Source: Lithospermum erythrorhizon (taxonomy: Eukaryota > Streptophyta > Magnoliopsida > Boraginales > Boraginaceae). Taken from it: DNA of 64,000 nucleotides. Location: contig JADFUC010000804.1 in assembly GCA_019722365.1 (NCBI GenBank), positions 62,001 to 126,000 on the forward strand, written 5' to 3'. Below are positions 47,640-60,481 of the stretch, one piece after another. How positions within the stretch are numbered: the first letter of the stretch is position 1; each line of letters opens with the position of its first letter. Both the position numbers and the translations under genes were made by a program. The notes below the pieces were generated by a model. That model saw only the letters and a list, made by a program, of their open reading frames with translations, was not told the origin of the DNA and did not search any database.

Positions 47640-50600
47640 TCAACCCCAAAAGTCCTGACGGTAAGAATCAAAACAACGAGATGTCATGTTAACCATCGGG
47701 CAATTGCGGGTGTGATTTTTGCATATCCTCCTAAGCGCTCCTGCGTGGCTTCTACTAGATGATTCCTCCATAAAACTTTTTACCAATTTTTACTTCTGTT
47801 CCTCGTGCTTCTGCTACGATCAAGATTCTCGAGTCCTCATAAGCCAGAGTCAAATCTACTTGGTCGTAGTAAAACTCAAGATGTGCGACTCATCAAGCAC
47901 GTACTTCCTCGGAGAACCACATGGAACACATCATGAATCCTCTCAATTCTCTAGCGAGGGCTAAGCGGTAGCTCACTGTCAAAGATTTGAGCGGCCCCAA
48001 TGTGAGGACTCAGCTTTACTCTTACTCCCCGAACCTCATCCTTCATGGAGATATCTTGAGAAATACCCGATCTACCTCGAATGACAAGTCATTCGGCGTC
48101 GATGTCGGCGTACTTCTTTGTTTATCACGTCTTTGTCCCTCTCAGATATTTATTTATCAATTTTACCCTCTCTATGAACTCTCGCTGGCTCGGACCCGTA
48201 AATCTTTCTCCCACCACCATTTCAGTATGTAGTCACTCGCCTCGGCCATACAAAACTTGACAATTGCCATCCCGGTCACTGGTTATTTGTTATTATAAGC
48301 GAACTCATTTTAAAGCAACTCCTCGTCGACTCTTAGGAAACTCAGCATGGTTGAGAATGAAGCCTTGATGCCTGATTGGACATAGGTCTGACGCCTCTGA
48401 ATCCTCCCCCAAAACACCTCGAAATGAACCTTGCGTCCTATCCGAAACAATACTCTACGGCACTTACGTATGATCTGCTTGACAATTACAAATGTCTTGG
48501 CAGGAATTTTCCGATATTGATTTGCTTTAATAGGTGAAAATGAAAGGTCTTAGATAGTCTATCCATGATTATCAAATCCCATCGTTTCTTTTAGGAGTTC
48601 TCGGAAGCCCAAACACAAAGTCCATGAGTGATCTTCTCGGCGTCACTCGGTATATAGGTAGCGTTCGCAATGACACTTGCGGAAGGCTTATAGTCAATCT
48701 TGACCTGACAAATCAAACACTTTTACCAAAAATTTGCAATTTCTTCTTGCGTCCATTACGATAGTTCTCCCTTAAATTTGATACATTTTTGCTTGCTCTT
48801 TGATTACTTTATATGAGGCATTGTGAGCTTTCATCCGAGATCTCCACTTTTTAGGTACGAAGTAGGCGCGACCACTAAATCCCCTAGCCATGAGAATACC
48901 ATCATCCTTTGTTTGTAAACTCCGATTTACCTCTGAATTGCCTCACGAACTAGGCCTACTTTCTCATCTTCCTTTGCATCTCCCTTTATCTACTTATTTG
49001 ATGCATACATATAAGCCAGCAGACCAGCCTCCGACCTCAAAGTCTACCCCAATGCTTCTCCCTCTTTGGCTCCTTGACTTTCCTTTTTGACTCGAGGCAT
49101 CACTTACATTACCATTTCTTTCCCGGATGATATTCAATTTATGGATCGTAGTCACTCGGAAACTTCATCCCACGTGTACGTTGTCTCAGGGTTAGCTCCA
49201 CTACGGGTGGTGATATACTTCAAACTCTTGTGGTCTATAAATATAAAACATTTAACCCATTACAAGTAGTGTCTCCCAATTTTCAAGCGAAAACAATTCT
49301 GCAGTAACTCAGTCATGGTAGGATAGTGCTGCGTAGTTGATTGTAAGAGATGCATATGCGATCACGCTTTCCGTCTGCTGTCGCGGCTAACCCACGATGT
49401 GAAGCATCGTTGTACCTGCACGTACCCTGCGTTTCCACGGCCGGTAGTGTCAGCAATTTTGATGCTTGTGATCAATCGCCTCTTCAACTCGTTGAAGCTT
49501 GTGCATGTGACTCATAGCGAACAAATGCATTTTCTTAAGCTACTCAGCAGTCATGGAGGCGGCGATCAACGAAAGTCTTGTATGAACCTTATTATTATGA
49601 CTAAACCAACCAAACTTCTGCTTTCGATTAAACTTGAAGGCCTCTCCCGATTAAATCACGACTTCCCGTTTTTGTGGAGTCGCTTTCTTCCCCGCCGAGA
49701 TAACATGACCCAGTGCTGACAAAATTCACATAAAACTTTGCGTTAATGATTTACCCGTAAGATTTCCAATACTTTCTCAAATGATCTTACGTATTGTTCA
49801 GCTCGCTCTTAGAATAAGTAAAGATGTCATCAATAAACCACGATACGAAGACATCGAGAACTCTCGAAAAACACGATTCATCGGAGTCCGTGAGAAGTTA
49901 ACAGTGCGTTTATTAAATGACGGCATCACCAAAGAACTTATAGTGTATCTTTATGCAAGCAGCTGATTTTGATATCGTCCTCATGATTCTCTCATTTGGT
50001 GATATCGGACCTCGAATCAATTTTTTAGAAACACCTCGCATCACTTGGTGGTAAAAGTCATCGATCATGGCAGTGCCGGTTCTTGATAAATACTTTGTTC
50101 TTGATGATACAAAGCCTCGTACGTTCAAATGCTTTTCTTGTGAACATCTTGGAGAACCCCAGGAATAGCACAGTAAACCCTTCTCAGCTGACTCACATAG
50201 CTAAAGTATTCCTTATTTCTTTGGGCCCGTTATTATGGTGCCATAGATATCGAACCCGTTCCGGTACTTTATTCGAAATTGATCTACTGCATTGGGAGGC
50301 CAATTCTGTGAATCAGCCGGGAAACAAGTCCTCAATTCTCTGCATGATCGGACGTTACCAATTTGAGGGCTCATCTTTCTTGAGTCCGTTCGTAGCAGAT
50401 ACCCGATCGTCATAAGCCGGTAACTTACGAGGCTTAACACGAGATCACCGCAGGCGATAAAACTCTCACATCACAACTGACTGCGTAACTCGGACCTCTA
50501 GGGGCTAGTAAACCTGATCTCCTTACGATGACAATTTATTCTGACATGGTGTTTTGACGATCCGTTTCCCAGTCAATCAATCCACTGACTCGAGAAAATT

Positions 50601-51700
50601 ACTTGGTCTACTTCTAATACGCAGTTATATCGACAGCAGGGACAATTACTATAAGCTTGATTACACCAAACCGGCCTCCCGCGGGTATCATTATAGTAAA
50701 GAGTACTCTCGGATGTATTACGTAACTTCGAAAACTGACCTTTTTAGCAAAATTGAAGATATAAAAAGTGGCTCAAATAAAACAATACTTGTAGTATAAA
50801 GACCATGTAAAGATAAGTAAACGCGCGTTCTGGAATATCCGTGCCTCTATTTAATATTTGCATTAATACTTGCCGTACGACTCACTTTAAATACTTTACC
50901 GCTGCACCGTCGATCTACGCCCGAATCCTCGTACGACTGCATGCGTCCTCGAACGGCCGCCCGACTACCACAGAGATCCGCTTTCTCCCAATGGCGTGGC
51001 GGAAGGGCTCACTGCACGAACCAGCAAGAAGGACATACGTTGTGAAATGCTTGTTGTTGACATAGGCTCGTCACCCTCTGGTGTTGACAATCCCTGCTTG
51101 TGCCATTTCACGCTTGATGCTTGTTGAACATGCACATATTTGGGCATGAAAATGCCCAGTGAAAATGGTTCCATGACTCCAGCTCCTCCCGGGCAAATTT
51201 GGTACAGAAACTTTGCATGGCTCGTCCCTAAGCCGGCCAGTTTCAAACTTATTCTACAATGCACTCCAACAGTTCGATCATGACCTCGGTGTCGAGGCGC
51301 TCTGACTTCAGGTGGTCACTTCTTGAGCTGTCTAACAATCAAGTGAATCTCGCCTCTCGGAGTGCCTTCTTTGGGTCTCGAATCTTTGAGGCACAACGTC
51401 ACTCCGGCATTGCCTCTCCGAAATCCTCGGCCTGCGGCTCCTGCGGGGTGCCCCCTCACAGGAACTGGATTTGATCACGCTCGGCTCGCCGCGCCCCTTC
51501 CTGCAGCTCCCCGGCTACGCACTGGCATGCCCTGCGAATTACGCGACCTCTTCCGGCGTTACCCCTACCCGGCCTTTAGTCTCACTTTCTGCTCTAAAGC
51601 ACACCCTAGCAGTGCGATTCGTCTGTGACTCAACTCTGCAGTGGCATCCTCGGACGATCTGGAAGAAAATAAAATGATTTAGTTTCATAAAGACTCGCGG
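47640..51700 (-). pseudogene. Element B gag-pol remnant
   Basis: Nucleotide landmarks align with element A. The chromodomain-like tail and integrase end at about 47740-48100 correspond to 13540-13800 plus 20250-20340. The RNase H start at about 49400 (GATGTGAAGCATCGTTGTAC) corresponds to 21740. The protease/RT boundary lies near 50530 (GACAATTTATTCTGAC, as at 22942). An Arg/Pro-rich gag start lies near 51440-51560. Frames are broken throughout, and ORFs on the plus strand here are shadows. Confidence 0.75.
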
Positions 51701-51770
51701 CACAAAATTTTTCAAAACTTTGAAGCGTAAACCGCCTTTCCACAGGCAATTAAAAGAAAAGGCAGAGCCT

Positions 51771-51784
51771 CGCTCACGATGCCA
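51771..51784 (-). other. Primer-binding site of element B
   Basis: Sense TGGCATCGTGAGCG next to the 5' LTR, identical to the element A site. Confidence 0.6.
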
Positions 51785-51787
51785 TAA

Positions 51788-54233
51788 TTCCTAACGACCC
51801 ATAAATTACCGTATGTGCCCTCGAGGTTGGAGTAAATTAAATCTGACTTGATACTCAGTCGCAGATCGATGGTTGACACGAAACACTGTTTAAAATCGAT
51901 TAGAACTGGCAGGTTTGATAAAAAATAAAATGGTTGGCGAAAGCGTTGACGTCTGAAACTTAGCAGTACGTGGCATTTCTGGCCAAACCAAACATAAAGA
52001 TACTTGTAAACTGACATTGAGTCATGAAAATGTACCACAAAATATCTTACAATCTGTCTCCAAAACCAAAAGTAATGTTTTACATCAAAGAATGAAAAAA
52101 GGTGCGAGGATCACAGCCACCGTCTCACTAAATAAAGTCTGCGAGAACAACTCAGCTGGCTTCCAAAATGCTTTTTGTCAACTGGAGGTGGGAAAAGAGG
52201 AGTAAAATTTCGGCAGAGGCTTAGTGGAAGCGGATGCTTTGGATGGTAACTTACCCACGTCGAATATGAAGTATATACGGTAAAGAATGAAAATACATAT
52301 ATATATATATATACATATACCTTATATATATATATTAACATGGCCGGATGGTAAATACGGTTGTAAATATAATACGAGAAAATACTTGCTAACTATTGAA
52401 CATCATGCGAGATACTCGCCGAAATAAATCACAGCGCCTTGTAGGAAACTTCGACTTACGTAACACACAGACCATATTTCACGTCACACTTAACCAAACA
52501 GAAATCTACTTGACACGGTAACATCCGCAATCACAAATAAATGAATTGCAAAGAGTGAAACCACATGACATAATGTATAACAATTCATCCTTGCTTTTCG
52601 GCGAGGCTCGCCTTGAACCTGGCAGCAACATATGTATATAACAAATTTATCATTTCCGGGCTCACCGCCCGAACACCCAGCAACAACATATCCTTTTCCC
52701 GGTAAATACTTTATGAGCACTTGCGTCGTACCGGCATCCCTCGAATCACCACGATTCACAAATCGCATACAATGTCGAAACACTCTGACCAACACTGATA
52801 GTCTCAATGGCATCCACTTATCACACCTGATAACAAATTCGGGAACCGAAAACCTATGCTCGAAACGCTATACTCTAGATAAACGTACTTTCGGAAATTA
52901 CGTTTAAACATAATATACTCGAAACATAGATACCCTCCGATAACCTTTAATGCATCAAATCGACCTTCTGAAACAAATTGACATTTCATGATCTACTTTA
53001 ACTATACTTGCGGATAAGTTTATAACGGATACCAACATGCTGACCAATTTACCGTACCTAAGCTCAACATAAATGAATTCAACCAGTGATAAATCATTAA
53101 CGTCAATGATCAATCGATCTCGCTGTTTGTTCCAGCGTCGATACGAGCAGACACATTACAAAAATAAAATGCAGCTCATAGCGAATTTGACCCACTATCC
53201 TAATTTAAATACCGAACTTTTTAAACTCATTTAATTTATAAATTACAACTACGTAAAGATTACACGGTTATGTTTCAATAACAATCGATGATAAACCTGT
53301 TACCGGACTAAATTCGATAATCGGCCTATATCTTTATTATTGACATTTCCAAATAATTCAAAATTCAATTTCAACACTACGATCAATTTAACTTTATAAC
53401 TCACCATTTTTATTAATCTAAGTTGCGTTTTACTACCCCGAAATCCACTACGACTAATTCCCACCTATTTGTTCCCCGACACTTGCATAATTCGTATATG
53501 TATCCCCAAAACAATCCTGATAATGATCATTAGCAATGCATTAACGCACGTTTTAGCGGTCAACTCACGATCACCCGAAAGTCAGTTAAGCTAAAACAGC
53601 ACTCTGCAAAATATCGATGGAATTTAATATTCAAGTATATTACAATTTGGAGGCCTAGACAATAATTATATTCAATAATTTATCCAAAAATCAGAAATCG
53701 ACCCAAAAGTTCAAAAGTCAACTGCTAAAAACATCCAAATTTCACATCCAAACACCATATTTCAATCCAGAACAACTAATCTACAACTAAGAATCGATTG
53801 GAGAATTAAAATTCAAAATATCAAAAGTCAACAAAAGTCAAAGTTTGGAATTTCACAAAATACTCAAAATATACATCTTTTTTTACCTTGAAGCCTGACG
53901 GGGATGATGAGGAGAAACTTCTCGAAAATTTTAATTTCCAGCTTGAGGTGAGGGAGAAAATTGAGAAAAGATAAAAACTCTGAGGTATTGTCTCTGCTTT
54001 GTTTTTAAAATAGTGTCTCTTAAGTGGTTTAGTAGTGGAGTTGGGCTAGCGTATTAGAGTGAGTCCACTAATTACATTTCGTCATAGATTTTAAGCTTGT
54101 CAAATAGTAGCTTAGAGGCATAACGTTCTGAACACAAAATATATTTAGTAGGTCCCAAAATTTCACGGAAAATAAATTAAATATCTCATATTTTAGTTTA
54201 TTGAATTAACTTGAGTCGTTAGATTTTTTTATA
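51788..54233 (-). repeat. Element B 5' LTR (about 2446 bp)
   Basis: Homologous to 45180-47604 over its whole length, including the TATATATATA-containing stretch near 52300, the landmark near 53090 and the donor-like site (TTTTTTACCTTGAAGC on plus, 53879-53894). The outer terminus reads TTTTATA instead of TTTTACA. Confidence 0.8.
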
Positions 54234-55035
54234 GCAACAGTTATACATCTTAGAAAGCTTTATAGAATAGCTTCGTACGTTCAACTTACTACAAAAGTTT
54301 TTCTTTCCTCTTTTTACCTTGCCTTCACACCTACAGAGAACATTAAATTATTATTCAGTGATCGTTCTCCTCATCTACAAAAAGGCGTATAAATAGATGT
54401 AGGCACAAAACACAATCCTTCACACATGGAAGGTAGAACAATTAACAAAACTTTCTACCTCAGACAAACTACAATTAAGCACATAATCTTCCATTTGAAA
54501 CAACCGAGTGAATCTTCGAATATCCTATTCATCAACTCTTTTTTCTTGTAAACAAACCGTATAATCACAAAATCATCCGCACGTATACAAGTTAAGGAAG
54601 CTTCTAGAATCATCTCCACCTCATGCTACTAGGACACACAACTTCCCACCGTTGGAGCTACAATTGGATAACTCACCAAAACACTCGGATAATTCCAAGT
54701 ATTAACAAAATAGGAGGCATCTCGACAAATTAAGACCATTCTCGATTCTACCGATGAATAAGCGAATTATATAACTTTCATTGATTAGAGAATGGAAGTT
54801 GGGTGAAAACGTGTTATAAATATAGCCAAAAACGATATAAATATCTGAGAATAAAGAGATAAGGGCGAAATATCTTTATTACTTTGTGAATTGTGTTGAA
54901 TATAATAATAGAATTGAGTGGTTTATTTATGAGAACTTTACAGAGATAAAGTAGATAACGACTAGATAATTAACTTCTCCCCAATTTCTTCTTTAGTTGA
55001 TTAAATCATGGATAAAGATTAATATGATTACATTT
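54234..55035 (+). other. Old LTR-like remnant with a TATA box
   Basis: Contains GCGTATAAATAGATG (54385-54399) followed by a CACAAAACACAATCC-type start region, typical of a plant promoter or LTR. The part at about 54890-55010 resembles 43950-44040. No coding sequence. It may be a copia LTR into which element B inserted. It also lies upstream of BUB1. Confidence 0.35.
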
Positions 55036-55224
55036 ATTTGTCCCTCTATCATTTTTGATAGAGAAATTTCATTTGACACAAAGATTTATGAAATTTTAAA
55101 TTCAACTCAAAAATTAATTTTTTTCCTTCTATATTTTCAAACTAAATAGGAAATAATTTAGGAATTTTTGTAAAACTAAAATAACCCTAATTAAGTAATT
55201 ATCAATTAGGAATGGAGGGAGCAT
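55036..55224. mobile_element. Possible MITE remnant
   Basis: The right end GGAATGGAGGGAGCA (55209-55223) is Stowaway-like. The left end (GTCCCTCTATCATTT) is a poor inverted match. AT-rich interior. Confidence 0.3.
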
Positions 55225-55298
55225 ATGTTTTTGAAAATGAATTGAAATTGAAATGTGATTTCCCGCCTACAATTTGAGTTGCCCACTTTCCTGAAGCA

Positions 55299-58200
55299 AT
55301 GGTCGCCGAATTTCCTTTGACCAACCAAGATCCTCTCTTACCTTTTCTCCACTCAATTTTTTTTTTCAATTTTTATTCAACCAATTATGCATACTAACTA
55401 CAATTGACATAACTGTTTTAAGCTCAATTGCAAAAGCGATTTCCGACGGTTTCAGATAATATATAGTAATTAAAACATCGATAAATTCAAAGGCGACACG
55501 CGTTACAGAAACGATGCCAGATTTCTTAAAGTCTGGTTTCTCTATGTATGTATAAATTCAATATTTTGTTCAAAATATGTCGATTAATTGGAATTTTGTT
55601 GTGATGAATTGGTTGGTGTTGCTATTATTGTTATTGCAGATGGACAGTTGCTCTGACTATCAAGCGGTTTTTAAGGAAATCATGCGTTTTAAGATTTGCT
55701 TGTTTAATTCGTCGTTGTACGAATCCTATGCTCTAACTCTTGAGATGAAGGAGAAGTTAATTGATGCGTTTATGGTTTATCACCTAGGAATTTCAAGGTC
55801 ATTCAATTCACCTCTCTTCGATTAAGTTTAGTATTGGAAGTATTAATGTCTTTTTTTTTAATCGATATGAAGTTGAGTTTGTCTGCTATGTGGCTTATAG
55901 GAAAGCTCAGCCTCTTGCGAGGTTAAAGAAGGCGCAAGTGTTGTTTCTTGAGAGGTGCTCGGATAGACTGACTTCAGCATCGGTAAAGAAGGTATATTTT
56001 GAAGTGTCTACGTCTAAAGTGTCATGAATGTTTTCAGTTGCGGCTTGTCTGATGTTAGTCGTTTGATGTGATTTTATAGATGCATCATTGTATAGTGGTT
56101 CCGTAGGCAATCTTTCTTATAATGAATAGGCAAAATAAATTTTTTAAACTCAATGGATTTGGAAACCTTTCATACTTCTCAAATAGAAGTGCAAAGCACA
56201 GATTGAAGAAATCCGTTTTGCGAAAAGATACAAGAAAATGTTGCAAAATACAGTGTACAATGTTTAGCATAAATGACAGATAGCTAAATTCTGTTAGGGA
56301 TCTATACAACTCAAAATAAGTGAAAAACCTTAAAGATTATTCAATTCTTTAGGTGTTTGTAATGCCATCCATCTTGTCACACTCACTTATCCTCTTTCTC
56401 TTTAAATACATATTTTAACAAATCTGACTATTGCTTTCATTGTCGTGTTGGCTTGTTGAATGAAGTAGTTCTCACTCTCATATATTGTGTACTGTAAGAA
56501 GTGACAAGAGCCCACCTTTTAGTATCATAGGCTTATCTATTGATAATGGCTTCTTAGAAGTTAATTTTGACTCATTTTTTTATTGCAATTTCTTGTGCGT
56601 TTCTTTCTGCTGAAGATGGAGCCGAAAGAGAACAATGAATTTGTCAATCCGTGGTTGGTCTCTACCACCAAAAGCCTTTTAGAAAAGATGAATGCTGATA
56701 TCATCAAGTATGATGTAAGATGTACTATTCACCTTTAAGCTTATATTCAGAATGTTTGAGTAGTATTTCTGAATAATTCATTTGGCATTATCTGATGTGG
56801 GCATTTCTTCAAATCAACAAACCTTATCAGGAAAGTGATTTTTATCGTCTACTGCATAAATACAGTAGAAATAAAAGAAATTGAGATAGGTACCATATTC
56901 TTTCTCAACCTATTTCACTTTTGGGCTTCTTTGCACTCTAAGCATGTTTGGCATGTCAAAAGAGATTACACTAGCTAATGCTTTCAAAGCGATTGAAGTT
57001 TTTTGTTAATGCGATGTCATGTAGCTATTAACTTCCCAGGAATCAGATTTCTGATTAGATTAGTCAAAGAAATCCATGAATGTTTAAATAATGACAACTC
57101 AGTGGTTGGAGTAATTAATGTCATCGGGACTAACTTAATCTAACTTAAATTAATGTTGATTCTTCTTTTAATTGTACAGGCAGTTTATATTATACTACAT
57201 GCAATCACATACTAATCAATATACTGCTAAACTCCAGTTTCAGCCTTGCTAACTTTTTTGTTGCACACTTGTCATACTACAGGTAGAAATAAGTACCAGA
57301 TCAAAGGCTGTGCTGGTCAGGGAGGATTTGCCCAAGTACTTAAGGCACATAGCACTAGTAATCCTGAAGATGGTGTTGTTGCTCTTAAGGTAATTATGAT
57401 ATGTTTTCTTCACTGTGAGTTCGTTGTGCTTCATCTCCTGATGCACTGCTTTTTCAATTTGCACATTTCTATCAGATACAAAAGCCGCCATTTCCTTGGG
57501 AATTCTATATGTACCGTCAGCTTGATCGTAGAATTCCACAAGCAGAGGTATGTGTTGATGTTGAGTCTCTTATGGTGTTTAGCTTTACAGATTCCCCTTT
57601 CTTTCACATTTCTTTCTCATATTCTATATTTATTTTGTATGTCCATTTTTTTAATTTACTACTGTTTGTGACAGAGAATGAGTTTTGGCTTTGCACATGA
57701 AATGCATCTTTTTGCTGATTATAGCATTATCATTTCTGAATATTTTGGAGATGGGACACTTCAGGTAGGCTTCAGCATTCTTATGTGCTTTAGTTACTTG
57801 TTATGTATCCCGGTTCATAAGAATCCCTTTTTACTTCTGTGTATAGGATGCCATCAATCTATATCTATGCAAAAATACATTTATGGATGAAGTTTTGTGT
57901 ATGTACTACACTATTGAACTGCTCCACATGTTGGAGATTCTGCATGATGCTGATATTATACATGGAGACCTCAAACCTGATAATCTACTTCTTCGAAACT
58001 CCAGGTAAATTAGACCATCTCAAGCACTAGTGCTGTAGGAGTCCATAAGCATACATGGCCTTGCATAATTAACTATTAGTTATTTTCTAAAAGCATATTG
58101 TTTGGTTTGATATAAAGTGAAGTGGAGAAATAAAATTCTCATTTTTCTCGTATGGTTGGTTTTTACCCCGCTTGGTGGAATAAGGCGTAGTTTTGTTTGG

Positions 58201-59424
58201 TTTTTCTGGTTCCCATTACTATATTAGAGATATGAGCAGTTGGTTAAGCTTCCTATGAAACTTTTTGAGGATGGTAAGTTGATTAGGGAACATTCCGATT
58301 TTAACACTCAGAAACTGCTTAATTGTCACTTGGAGTTATCCAGTCCTTCCGCCATGTTACTAAATTATAATGTGTCCGCTAATCTTCCTATTGCAAGCAT
58401 TTTCACCAACTAATTGTTATATATAATAAGATATGCTTTAAAGCAATAAAATACACCACAAAAGACATGTTCATCCTCGAACCAATTTTCAGGAGTAGCA
58501 AATGACCTTATCAACACTCTCAATAGCCTCTGTATGAATTACATATCGACGTTTACATGTAAGACCGACTAATGAGCTAACGTTGACCAGGGATGATTTG
58601 ACAGTTGACGGAGATGCTTTCCTTGACCGAACTGGTTCTTGGAATGCTCAGGTAACTAGCATTTCAATGTCGACTATTTGTTACAAGTTTCTTATCATTG
58701 TCGTAAATCAGAAAACTTTTATTGCACAGGGACTTTGCCTCATTGACTGGGGGAGAGGAATTGATCTGAGTCTCTTCCCTCCCGAAACAAAGTTCATAGG
58801 AGACAGTCGAACCTCAGGATTTCGTTGCATTGAAATGCAAGAAAAAAAGGCTTGGACATTTGAGGTTAGTCTTCATCTTAGGATAAGTTGTATTTCTAGT
58901 AGCCTTTAAAAACCATCAATTTCTTATTTCCCTCTGCAGGTAGATGCATATGGTCTTTGTGCTATTGCTCACACAATGCTCCACGGAAAATACATGGAGA
59001 TCGACCATAGAATATCCCCAAATGATTTCTATGATTATCAACCAAAATTAGCTTTCAAGAGGTGAGTCCAATCTCACAAAACTGTCTTTTCATTTAAATT
59101 ATCATATCTCCTTTCGTTTCAAATGTTTTGAAAAGTTGCACAGCCAGACAAAATACTCTTCTTAACTCATCATATGTTTGAAGATACTGCTTTTTATGAA
59201 AGTTCTTCCCTCAATTCTCTTACATTTTCAGATACTGGAAAGGTGAACTGTGGAAAGAACTGTTCTCAAAGTTACTTAACATGAAACCTAGTGAGGATTA
59301 CAAGAAAACTTTACAGGCCTTGAGGAAGAAATTCCAGGACTATCTATGCACAGATCCTACACTGGTTGGAAAACTCAAGCAGTTATTACTGAATCAAAAA
59401 GCCTCAATAATATGTTCTACTTAG
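55299..59424 (+). CDS. BUB1: BUB1-type mitotic checkpoint Ser/Thr kinase, multi-exon, 5' half possibly damaged
   Basis: Exons seen: 55299-55358 (start, MVAEFPLTNQDPLLPFLHSI), 55480-55545 (FKGDTRYRND..WFLY), 55640-55797, 55901-55991, 56616-56714, 57283-57389, 57476-57547, 57675-57764, 57847-58004, 58591-58651, 58730-58864, 58940-59061 and 59232-59424. The first five cover the Mad3/BUB1 TPR-like N-terminus (DMVYHLGIS-like, RLKKAQVLFLER) and linker. The rest give an intact kinase: glycine loop GCAGQGGFAQV, VALK lysine, HGDLKPDN catalytic loop, DWGRG in place of DFG (as in plant BUB1), TSGFRC and a C-terminal lobe to the stop. All kinase introns are GT-AG and in phase. BUB1 acts at kinetochores in the spindle assembly checkpoint. 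Oddities: exon 1 runs into a stop with no GT donor; exon 2 has no usable acceptor in frame; and the exon expected before the glycine loop (about 56800-56889) appears frameshifted. The 5' model is therefore provisional. Confidence 0.8.
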
Positions 59425-60481
59425 GTATTTTGCTGCTTCCCGAATATCTGGCCTTATTAGCGCTGTTCCGTTATACATCGACCATGGTGAACGCATTACC
59501 GATATAGCAGATTAAGCAGACCTGGCCGATGCCTAATTATATTTAAGGAGTATCATATCATGTTCTTAGTCTCTGTTATGCTCTTCATATTGGTTCTGCA
59601 TTACTTATGTTAGCTTAGTAATGTGGCTTGTACCAAGTTAAACAACATAAGCCATGCACTATGCCGAGTGTATTTGGAAAATAATCATGTGATTAAGCCC
59701 AAATACAACTATTTATCAGTTTGTGTAACCTGTAAACATATACGGAGTATGTACGATCAAAGTATATAACTAACTAGTTTTATGGCTAAATTTCATACAT
59801 GGACTTGAATTAAGAAAAAGATTTTAAATAAACACTTTAACCTTTCAACTTTTCAAATAGACACTTGGAGATGATTTTTGTCACTTGAACTTTTGAAAAA
59901 AATCCAATTAATTGAAATTGATTATTAAAATTGATCCAGTTAATTAAAATTGATCCAGTTAATTAATTAAAATTGATTATTAAAAATTTGATCTAGTTAA
60001 GTGTTTGTTATTTTAAAGTAGATTTCAGATGTTAAAAGGATTTTTTCATAAGTTCAAGTAGTAAAATGCTCCATATATGTCTATTTAAAAGATTTAAATG
60101 TTTATTTGAAATATTATACTTTAAATTGATTATTAAAAGTAGATTCCCAGGATCATTAAGGATTTTTTAAATAGGATTCGAGTGTCGAAAAATCAGTACC
60201 CATATATGTCTATTTAAAAGATTTAAATGTTTATTTGATATTAGCATAGTTTTATCAGAATTGTGAATCATACAAAATACTGTTATGAATTATTATTTAT
60301 ACATGTACTTCATTTATTATGTCGATGCCTAAAACACGTGTCTAACCTCTTCTTAACCGAGGTACATAATTCTTCAATGGCGTCGTTTCCAGTAAGTCTA
60401 GGTGGTGTTGAAACAGAGCTTTTTTTATAATAAAGCCCCAACAAAATAAGCTTGGACTTTGACTCTTTTTTTCGATTACCT
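59425..60481. other. BUB1 3' UTR and spacer with direct repeats
   Basis: AT-rich, no gene. Contains a perfect 39-bp direct repeat beginning CCATATATGTCTATTTAAAA at 60071 and at 60200, plus short ATTGATCCAGTTAATT repeats around 59935-59970. Confidence 0.5.
60071..60238. repeat. Perfect 39-bp direct repeat, 129-bp period
   Basis: Copies at 60071-60109 and 60200-60238 are identical. The flanks (ATTGATTATTAAAAGTAGATT and relatives) also recur imperfectly, so the true unit is longer, about 120-130 bp. Confidence 0.8.

Larger units (their letters stand above)
45180..54233 (-). mobile_element. Element B: second full-length copy of the element A family
   Basis: 9.05 kb on the minus strand with both LTRs, primer site and polypurine tract. 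The internal region is about 4.2 kb, with pol blocks in the same order as element A and no nested insertion. It is more eroded than element A: hardly any pol frame exceeds 60 codons. Flanking 5-mers (GCTCT left, GCAAC right) do not form a clear target duplication. Confidence 0.8.

Noticed and set aside
51259..51677. Overlapping plus-strand ORFs with Pro/Ala/Arg-rich products
   Set aside because: Antisense shadows of the element B gag start, which is Arg/Gly-rich on the minus strand.
57246..57671. 141-residue ORF as a separate gene
   Set aside because: It is a BUB1 exon (57283-57389) read through its intron.
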